This document shows, one piece after another, positions 6,337 to 11,251 of a stretch of DNA of 11,251 nucleotides (position 1 is the stretch's first letter; each line of letters starts with the position of its first letter). Source of the DNA: an uncultured Lachnospiraceae bacterium (lineage in GTDB: Bacteria; Bacillota; Clostridia; Lachnospirales; Lachnospiraceae); assembly GCA_902473545.1 (NCBI GenBank), contig CABRSG010000048.1:1-11251 (forward strand). The letters are read 5' to 3'. The notes beneath the pieces are model-generated. The model was not told where the DNA came from and made no database searches. It worked only from the letters and a program-made list of their open reading frames with translations. The position numbers and the translations under genes are program-made.

Positions 6337-7419
6337 ATGAAGGTATCTATTGCAGATAATATCAGAAAATTTCGGAAAGAGGGCGGGTTTACGCAGGAGC
6401 AGCTTGCGGAGGCGTTCGGGGTGAGTATCGGCGCGGTTTCAAAGTGGGAGCTTGGCGTATCTACGCCGGATCTGGAGATGATCATGGGGCTTGCGGATTT
6501 TTTTGAGGTTTCAGTGGATGTGCTTGTGGGATACGAGATGCAGAGCGGAACCATGGAGGCAATGCTGCAGAGGATGCGGGCGTGCCTGAGAGAGAAGCGC
6601 CTGCGCGAAGGAACTGCCGAGGCAGAAAAAGCGCTGCAGAAATATCCGAATCATTTTGTGATCGTGTACGAGAGCGGGGAGCTTTATTTTCTGCTGGGCA
6701 TTGAGGAGAGAGATCAGCAGGCGGCAAAGCGTGCAGTCAGCCTTTATGAGCGCGCGCTGCAGCTTCTTTCTCAGAATACGGATCCGGATATCAGCGAGGT
6801 GTCCATCCGTATTCGAATTGCGCAGAATTATCTGGTTCTCGGGCAGGCGCAGCAGGCATTGGGCATTCTGGAGCAGAATAATCCCTGCCGTGTGAATGAC
6901 AGTCTGATAGGAGATACTTACGCAGGCACGCTTCACGAGCCGGAAAAGGCGTTTCCCTATCTGGAGCGCGCTTTCTCACAGTGCATTACAACCATCGTGC
7001 GGACGATAAACGGATACGCAAATGCATATGAGGATCTTGGAAATTATGAGGAAAGCATAAATGCCTGCGAATGGCTGCTGGGATTCCTGGACAGCCTGAA
7101 AAGAAAGGAAGATGCCGTTTCCTTTTCCGATAAGCATGGGGCGGTGATGCTGGCAGCCTGTGCGGACATGGCGCAGAGAAAAGGGGAGACGGATAAAACC
7201 GCACAGCTTTTAAAGAGGGCATATAACCTTGCCGTGCGATTTGATGAGAGCCCGGTTTATAGCCTGAAGGGAATCCGTTTCTGCGAGAAAATTGAAGATA
7301 CGGCGACTGCGTTCGACGATTCCGGGGAGACGGCAAGGGAAGCAGTTGAGCATTATCTGCAGGAGCACCAGAACAACGAACTGCTCCAAAACTGGAAGAT
7401 GCTGTCCGGGCGAGGATAA
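6337..7419 (+). CDS. XRE family (HTH_3) regulator with TPR-like C-terminal region
   Basis: A 360-residue cytoplasmic regulator. Residues about 5-62 are a classic Cro/CI-type helix-turn-helix (IADNIRKFRKEGGFTQEQLA, FGVSIGAVSKWELGVSTPDL, LADFFEVSVDVLVGYE). Residues about 75-350 are all-helical with TPR-like repeats: paired helices such as EAEKALQKYPNHFVIVYESG, AKRAVSLYERALQLL, NYLVLGQAQQALGILEQN, AFPYLERAFSQC, AYEDLGNYEESINACEWLL and AAQLLKRAYNLA-like segments. Such proteins often sense a peptide or partner protein through the repeats, but no peptide gene was seen nearby. ATG 6337 has AAAGGAG (6321-6327) 9 bases upstream. It ends 53 bases before the MNT-HEPN pair, on the same strand with no obvious terminator, so it may regulate that set; this is only inferred from position. 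Confidence 0.9.
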   Translation: MKVSIADNIRKFRKEGGFTQEQLAEAFGVSIGAVSKWELGVSTPDLEMIMGLADFFEVSVDVLVGYEMQSGTMEAMLQRMRACLREKRLREGTAEAEKALQKYPNHFVIVYESGELYFLLGIEERDQQAAKRAVSLYERALQLLSQNTDPDISEVSIRIRIAQNYLVLGQAQQALGILEQNNPCRVNDSLIGDTYAGTLHEPEKAFPYLERAFSQCITTIVRTINGYANAYEDLGNYEESINACEWLLGFLDSLKRKEDAVSFSDKHGAVMLAACADMAQRKGETDKTAQLLKRAYNLAVRFDESPVYSLKGIRFCEKIEDTATAFDDSGETAREAVEHYLQEHQNNELLQNWKMLSGRG

Positions 7420-7433
7420 TTTCATGGACAGCA
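7400..7433 (+). repeat. 8-base inverted repeat across the XRE stop and the MNT promoter
   Basis: TGCTGTCC (7400-7407) and GGACAGCA (7426-7433) are perfect inverted copies around 18 bases. There is no T-run, so a terminator is unlikely. The right half overlaps the -35 box TGGACA of the MNT promoter, so it may be an operator or simply an mRNA hairpin. Confidence 0.4.
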
Positions 7434-7454
7434 GCCTGTGAAATATGGTATGAT
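7425..7454 (+). promoter_or_regulatory. Promoter ahead of the MNT-HEPN genes
   Basis: TGGACA (7425-7430, five of six consensus bases), an 18-base spacer and TATGAT (7449-7454) with TGG just before it, an extended -10. The expected start near 7461 leaves only about 12 bases of leader, with the Shine-Dalgarno AGAGGTG (7462-7468) at the very 5' end. Confidence 0.6.
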
Positions 7455-7472
7455 ACCTAACAGAGGTGCTTT

Positions 7473-7781
7473 ATGGAAAAAACAGTATGTCAGAAAACCG
7501 GAATTAAAGAAAAGGTGCTGGACGCGCTGGTGCAGTATGCGCAGGAGTGCCAGATTCAGCGTGTGATACTATTCGGTTCGCGGGCGCGGGGAGACTTTAA
7601 AGAAAGAAGTGACATTGACCTGGCAGTGCTTGGGGGAAACACCGATAAATTCACGCTTCTGGCGGATGAGGAAGCGCCGACGCTTCTGAACTTTGATGTG
7701 GTGAATCTTGGGGCTGCTGTCCAGCCGGAGCTTCGGGCGGCAATCGAGGAAGAAGGGATACTTCTGTATGAAAAAATTTGA
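7473..7781 (+). CDS. MNT nucleotidyltransferase, MntA-type antitoxin
   Basis: A 102-residue minimal nucleotidyltransferase. The signature GS-X10-DxD is exact: Gly35-Ser36, ten residues (RARGDFKERS), Asp47-Ile-Asp49, with a third likely carboxylate at Asp75 (NFDVV). In characterised MntA-HepT (type VII toxin-antitoxin) pairs, such a protein neutralises its HEPN partner by adding AMP units to a tyrosine next to the HEPN active site. The next gene starts inside this one (14-base overlap at 7768-7781) and carries that target motif, so the pairing is strongly supported. The family also includes the Haemophilus HI0073 protein, and non-toxin roles are possible. The start ATG 7473 has AGAGGTG 4 bases before it. 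Confidence 0.92.
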   Translation: MEKTVCQKTGIKEKVLDALVQYAQECQIQRVILFGSRARGDFKERSDIDLAVLGGNTDKFTLLADEEAPTLLNFDVVNLGAAVQPELRAAIEEEGILLYEKI

Positions 7782-8160
7782 GAATTTTTGCAGTGCGTAT
7801 AGAAATCTGGGAGACATTTTTAATTATACCGAGCCATACGGAAATGTTGAACTGACGGGAATGGTTGGTTTATATGAGGTTTGCTTTGAACAATCCTGGA
7901 AGGCGATGAAGGAGCTTTTGGAAAGAGATGGATTTGCGGAAGGCAAAACCGGCTCTCCTAGGCAGATTTTGAAAACGGCATATCAGGCTGGAATGATTGC
8001 GGATGAGGATTTGTGGATGTCAGCGCTGGTGGCGCGAAACAATGTGACGCATGCGTATAACAGGGCGATTGCTGTGGACATTATAAAAGAAACGAAGGAA
8101 CACTTTTACCAAATGTTTGGAAAGCTAAAGGAAACAATAGAAAAAGAGTGGTTGGAATGA
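7768..8160 (+). CDS. HEPN-fold HepT-like toxin / HI0074-type nucleotidyltransferase partner
   Basis: A 130-residue all-helical protein of the 'nucleotidyltransferase substrate binding protein, HI0074' family. It has the typical segments LYEVCFEQSWKAMKELLE, GSPRQILKTAYQAGMI and LWMSALVARNNVTHAY. The HEPN catalytic motif R-X4-H-x-Y is intact: Arg90, His95, Tyr97. In HepT-type toxins Arg and His are needed for RNA cleavage, and the Tyr is the residue AMPylated by MntA. ATG 7768 overlaps the MNT gene by 14 bases, suggesting translational coupling. Its stop overlaps the start of the next gene (ATGA). Its base content is lower than its neighbours': I counted 155 G/C in 7801-8160 (43%) against 186 in 9121-9480 (52%), a possible sign of acquisition. 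Toxicity itself is not shown by sequence. Confidence 0.9.
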   Translation: MKKFENFCSAYRNLGDIFNYTEPYGNVELTGMVGLYEVCFEQSWKAMKELLERDGFAEGKTGSPRQILKTAYQAGMIADEDLWMSALVARNNVTHAYNRAIAVDIIKETKEHFYQMFGKLKETIEKEWLE

Positions 8161-9050
8161 TAGATTTAAAAATAATTGCCGCGCCGGTGATCGGCGGTCT
8201 GATCGGTCTTATCACGAACGGGATTGCCATCAAAATGCTGTTCCGCCCGTTCCATCCGGTGAAAATCGGCAAATTTACCCTGCCGTTTACGCCGGGACTG
8301 ATCCCAAAGGAACAGCCCCGGATCGCAAAAGCAATTGGCAAGGTGATCGGGGATAAACTGCTTGATAAAGACACGCTGCAGAAAGCGCTCGCATCGGATA
8401 CGCTGCACGGCGCTTTTGACAAAAAGGTGGACAGCGTGATAGAAAAGCTTGGTCACGAAGAGGGGACGGTGCATGAATTTCTGGAGCAGAAAGGGCTGTA
8501 TCTTCCGGTTGATTCCGCCGTGGAATATGTGGGAGATAATGTGTCCGCTTATGTGACGGAGCGGCTCATTTCGCAGAAGATCGGGGACATCATTCTGGAT
8601 TATGCGATCGAGGAGGTTTTGTCGAATTTAAACACCATGGTGGCAATGGTAGCGGAGCCGGCGATCCGCAAGTCGCAGGAGACGATCGCGCAGCGGATCG
8701 ACGAGGTGATCGGGGAGCAGTGTCCGGAAATCATTAAGGGCTATATTGACGATGAATACCGGAAATGGATGGACAAGCCGATAAAGGAGGCAGCCATCTG
8801 GCTCTGGCAGAAAAAAGATATGTTCAAGGAAAAGATATGGAATCTGTATCTGGAGATACTGGAAAAGAAATCCGGGCGCTTTATCGAGCGGCTGGATGTT
8901 TCTGGTATTGTCGAGGACAAGATCAACGAGTTTGATATGAGGGAGCTGGAGGCGCTGATCATGGAGATCTCACGCAAAGAGCTGAACGCGCTGGTGTGGA
9001 TGGGCGGTCTGCTCGGTGCGGTGATCGGCTTTGTGAACCTGCTTTTCTGA
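8157..9050 (+). CDS. DUF445 family membrane protein
   Basis: A 297-residue protein of the DUF445 / YheB-like family, function unknown. A hydrophobic segment at the N-terminus (about 6-29, containing APVIGGLIGLITNGIAIKML) runs into the family's conserved RPFHPVKIGKFTLPFTPGLI and PKEQPRIAKAIGKVIGD (30-66). A long charged, helical middle part (about 68-275) follows, then a C-terminal hydrophobic segment (about 278-297, LVWMGGLLGAVIGFVNLLF). A two-anchor membrane protein with a large helical domain is expected. ATG 8157 is chosen over GTG 8148 because it overlaps the HEPN stop as ATGA, the common coupling arrangement, and gives the usual family start MIDLKIIAAPVIGG. The next gene follows after 32 bases, without a terminator. 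Confidence 0.88.
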   Translation: MIDLKIIAAPVIGGLIGLITNGIAIKMLFRPFHPVKIGKFTLPFTPGLIPKEQPRIAKAIGKVIGDKLLDKDTLQKALASDTLHGAFDKKVDSVIEKLGHEEGTVHEFLEQKGLYLPVDSAVEYVGDNVSAYVTERLISQKIGDIILDYAIEEVLSNLNTMVAMVAEPAIRKSQETIAQRIDEVIGEQCPEIIKGYIDDEYRKWMDKPIKEAAIWLWQKKDMFKEKIWNLYLEILEKKSGRFIERLDVSGIVEDKINEFDMRELEALIMEISRKELNALVWMGGLLGAVIGFVNLLF

Positions 9051-9082
9051 AGCAAAGTATTTTGTGATAGAGAGGAATTGTT

Positions 9083-9949
9083 ATGCTGAAAATAGGAAAT
9101 CATCTGTCCTCCTCGAAGGGGTATCTTGCGATGGGGAAAACGGCGATAAAGCTGGGCGCGAATACGTTTGCTTTTTTTACCAGAAACCCGCGCGGCGGAA
9201 AGGCAAAGGAGATCGATCCGGCGGACACGGCGGCGTTTCTTAAGCTTGCGAAGGAACAGGGGTTTGCAAAGCTGGTGGCGCATGCGCCCTATACCTTAAA
9301 TCCCTGCTCGGCGGACGCGCATCTGCGAGAATTTGCGAAAAATACCTTTGCGGACGATTTGAAAAGGCTGGAGTACACGCCGGGAAATTACTACAATTTT
9401 CATCCGGGCAGTCATGTGAAGCAGGGCTCAGAAGTTGGAATTGCCTATACAGCGCAGATGTTAAACGAAACGCTCACAAAGGAGCAGAGCACGACGGTCC
9501 TGCTGGAGACGATGTCAGGCAAGGGCAGCGAGATCGGGCGGAATTTTGAGGAGCTGCGCGCCATTCTGGATAAGGTGGAGCTGCAGGAAAAGATGGGCGT
9601 TTGCCTGGACACCTGCCATGTATGGGACGGCGGCTATGATATTGCGGGAAATCTGGACGGCGTTCTGGAGGAGTTTGACCGCATCATTGGGCTTGAGCGT
9701 CTATGCGCGATCCACTTAAACGACAGCATGAACCCGCTCGGCAGTCATAAGGACCGCCATGCGCGGATCGGCGAAGGGCAGATCGGGCTGGAGGCACTGG
9801 TGCGCGTGATCAATCATCCGAAGCTCTGCCATCTCCCGTTTATTCTGGAGACGCCGAACGATGACGAGGGTTATGCGCGGGAGATCGCGCTGCTCCGCAG
9901 CCGCGCAAAAGGAGGTATGCTATCTGTATGTGGAAATTGGGGGATATGA
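9083..9949 (+). CDS. nfo: Endonuclease IV (AP endonuclease)
   Basis: A 288-residue zinc-dependent AP endonuclease that cuts DNA 5' of abasic sites and repairs oxidative 3' ends during base excision repair in the cytoplasm. All nine metal ligands known from Escherichia coli Nfo have counterparts: His67 (AHAPY), His107 (NFHPGSH), Glu142 (LLETMSGKGSE), Asp176 and His179 (GVCLDTCHVWDGGYD), His211 (HLND), Asp224 and His226 (HKDRHARIGEGQIG) and Glu256 (LETPND). Length is normal. ATG 9083 has AGAGGA (9071-9076) 6 bases upstream. The last codons overlap larE. It sits between a DUF445 gene and the lar genes, with no promoter or terminator seen on either side, so it is probably part of a larger transcript. 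Confidence 0.96.
   Translation: MLKIGNHLSSSKGYLAMGKTAIKLGANTFAFFTRNPRGGKAKEIDPADTAAFLKLAKEQGFAKLVAHAPYTLNPCSADAHLREFAKNTFADDLKRLEYTPGNYYNFHPGSHVKQGSEVGIAYTAQMLNETLTKEQSTTVLLETMSGKGSEIGRNFEELRAILDKVELQEKMGVCLDTCHVWDGGYDIAGNLDGVLEEFDRIIGLERLCAIHLNDSMNPLGSHKDRHARIGEGQIGLEALVRVINHPKLCHLPFILETPNDDEGYAREIALLRSRAKGGMLSVCGNWGI
9911..9915 (+). promoter_or_regulatory. Ribosome binding site for larE inside the nfo coding region
   Basis: GGAGG sits 12 bases before ATG 9928, a long but usable spacing. The other start, ATG 9946, has only GGGGG (9939-9943) two bases away. This site therefore favours 9928, without settling it. Confidence 0.5.
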
Positions 9950-10728
9950 CAGAAAAGACAGAAAAGCTGCAACGGCTTCTGCAGGAAAAAGGCAGACTCG
10001 CGGTTGCGTATTCCGGGGGAATTGATTCGCATTTTCTTCTGGCGGCGGCACTGCGTGCGCTTGGAAGAGACAGTGTGCTGGCAGTGCTTTGCCGGGGGCT
10101 GATGATGCCGGAGGCGGAGGTGCGCGAGGCGGAAGCGCTTTTAAAAGAGATGGGAGCGGATTACCGTATCCTCGATGTGGATGTGCTTGCTATCCCGGAG
10201 TTTGCAGGGAACGATAAGCGGCGCTGCTATTTCTGCAAAAAGCATCTGATGGGCCGGATACAAAAGTGCGCCGCAGAAAATGGATTTCAGACAGTGGCGG
10301 ACGGAAAAAATGCGGACGATGCGAGGGTATACCGCCCGGGAGCGCAGGCAGCGGAGGAGATCGGCATTGTCTCGCCGCTTTTTGCGTGCGGTTTTACAAA
10401 AGCAGACATCCGTGCATACGCAAAGGAGTGGGGGATTTCCATCTGGAATAAGCCGTCGCAGGCGTGTCTGGCATCCCGTTTCCCATACAATACGCATCTG
10501 ACGGCGGAAAAACTGCAGAAAGTGGGGGCGTCGGAAAAAATCCTGCATGATGCCGGATTTTTGGCGTGCCGTGTGCGGGTACATGATGAAATCGCGCGCA
10601 TTGAAGTGCCGCGGGAGGACATGGAAAAAATTGTGGGGCTCACCGGGCAGATTCAGAAAATAAAAGAATTGGGATTTTCGTTTGTGACGCTTGATCTGGA
10701 AGGAATCCGCAGCGGCGTGTTCGATTGA
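9928..10728 (+). CDS. larE: LarE, ATP-dependent sulfur transferase for the nickel-pincer cofactor
   Basis: LarE activates the carboxylates of the LarB product by adenylation and inserts sulfur, giving the dithio-acid that LarC loads with nickel. The cofactor serves lactate racemase LarA and related enzymes. Numbered from ATG 9928 (266 residues): the PP-loop SGGIDS is at 29-34, DGKNADD at about 125-131, PSQACLASRFPYNT at about 176-189, CRVRVHDEIARIEVPRED near 208-225, and the C-terminal TLDLEGIRSGVFD. Three cysteines stand out: Cys100 and Cys103 (RRCYFCKK) and Cys180 (CLASR). The Lactobacillus plantarum enzyme, as I recall it, lacks the first two, so this may be the iron-sulfur cluster type rather than the sacrificial-cysteine type. 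ATG 9946, overlapping the nfo stop as ATGA, is an alternative start. larB follows 15 bases downstream. Confidence 0.92.
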   Translation: MWKLGDMTEKTEKLQRLLQEKGRLAVAYSGGIDSHFLLAAALRALGRDSVLAVLCRGLMMPEAEVREAEALLKEMGADYRILDVDVLAIPEFAGNDKRRCYFCKKHLMGRIQKCAAENGFQTVADGKNADDARVYRPGAQAAEEIGIVSPLFACGFTKADIRAYAKEWGISIWNKPSQACLASRFPYNTHLTAEKLQKVGASEKILHDAGFLACRVRVHDEIARIEVPREDMEKIVGLTGQIQKIKELGFSFVTLDLEGIRSGVFD

Positions 10729-10743
10729 AGGGAGACTTGTTTT

Positions 10744-11251
10744 GTGAATACATTGGAAATTTTAAAGCAGCTCGAGGCAGGGCAGATCGACGCGCAGGAA
10801 GCGGAGAAAATGCTTAAAATAGAGCCGTTTGAGGAGCTTGGCTATGCAAAGGTGGATTATCACCGCGAGGTGCGCACCGGCGTGCCGGAAATTATTTACT
10901 GCGCCGGGAAAACAAAAGAGCAGATCTGCGGAATTGTGAAAAATATGCTGGCGCACGGGGCGGAGCATATTTTCGGGACACGCTGCAGCCGGGAGAAATA
11001 CGAGGCGGTACTTAACGTGTGTCCGGATATGGAGTACGATGAGACGGCGCGGATCATCAGCCGCGGCAGTCCTGCGCAGCCGCTGAACAACGGCATGATC
11101 CTGGTAGCATGTGCCGGGACATCAGATCTGCCGGTGGCGAGGGAAGCGGCACTGACCGCGCGTTTCCTTGGAAATGAAGTGGAAGAGGTTTACGATGTGG
11201 GTGTTGCCGGGATTCCCCGCCTGCTTGCAAAGATGGACGTGATCGCCCGTG
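10744..11251 (+). CDS. larB: LarB, nickel-pincer cofactor biosynthesis, 3'-truncated by the window edge
   Basis: LarB carboxylates nicotinic acid adenine dinucleotide at C5 and splits off AMP, the first step of nickel-pincer nucleotide synthesis. The first 169 codons are present. The N-terminal part contains GYAKVDYHREVRTGVPEIIY (33-52) followed by CAGKTKEQI. The second part starts the PurE-like carboxylase domain with ACAGTSDLPVAREAALTA (122-139) and EVYDVGVAGIPRLLAKMDV (148-166). The family's later conserved part lies outside the window. The start is GTG 10744, with GGGAG (10730-10734) 9 bases upstream; the gap to larE is 15 bases. larC is the expected next gene. Confidence 0.92.
   Translation, partial: MNTLEILKQLEAGQIDAQEAEKMLKIEPFEELGYAKVDYHREVRTGVPEIIYCAGKTKEQICGIVKNMLAHGAEHIFGTRCSREKYEAVLNVCPDMEYDETARIISRGSPAQPLNNGMILVACAGTSDLPVAREAALTARFLGNEVEEVYDVGVAGIPRLLAKMDVIAR

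Noticed and set aside
10762..11096. Two - strand open frames (10762-10968 and 10896-11096).
   Set aside because: They lie opposite larB, which has clear family motifs and runs off the window end.
1..11251. CRISPR arrays, insertion sequences, prophage genes, tRNA/rRNA genes or riboswitches.
   Set aside because: No regularly spaced repeats, transposase-like frames, tRNA-like cloverleaf or known riboswitch core were seen.

Overview
The window looks like chromosomal DNA from an anaerobic, probably spore-related Clostridia, most likely a member of the Lachnospiraceae. This is inferred from a SPOCS/LysM protein of the spore-coat type, a DUF3877 gene, a DUF362 double-ferredoxin protein, a GntR/FCD gene next to ispE, strong GGAGG-type ribosome binding sites and moderately GC-rich codon use. 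No tRNA, rRNA, CRISPR array, transposase or phage gene was seen. Coding density is high; the longest gene-free stretch is about 230 bases (6107-6336).

Left part (1-2950, + strand): the 3' part of a tyrosine-phosphatase-like gene, a DUF3877 gene of unknown function, and a 519-residue SPOCS+LysM protein. A hairpin with a T-run after the DUF3877 gene looks like an intrinsic terminator. Its 3' arm also holds the Shine-Dalgarno of the SPOCS gene, whose GTG start follows the T-run directly.

Middle part (2950-6336): a strong sigma-A-type promoter with two overlapping palindromes precedes ispE (MEP isoprenoid pathway), followed by a GntR regulator of the FadR/FCD class. One palindrome, TTGTATACAA, resembles known GntR operators, which suggests autoregulation. 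A two-way terminator separates this pair from a convergent (- strand) gene for a DUF362 protein with two 4Fe-4S motifs and a histidine-rich stretch. A 72-residue small protein is encoded upstream of it, also on the - strand.

Right part (6337-11251, + strand): a 360-residue XRE-type regulator with a TPR-like helical C-terminus, then a tightly packed set. This set is a MNT nucleotidyltransferase and its HEPN partner (a MntA/HepT-type, type VII toxin-antitoxin pair carrying both signature motifs), a DUF445 membrane protein whose start overlaps the HEPN stop, endonuclease IV (nfo), larE and the 5' part of larB. The last two make the nickel-pincer nucleotide cofactor of lactate racemase and related LarA enzymes. 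The spacings suggest that one promoter ahead of the MNT gene could drive much of the set, placing a toxin-antitoxin pair at the head of a repair/cofactor operon.

All calls rest on reading motifs by eye and on recalled family knowledge; no database search was possible.
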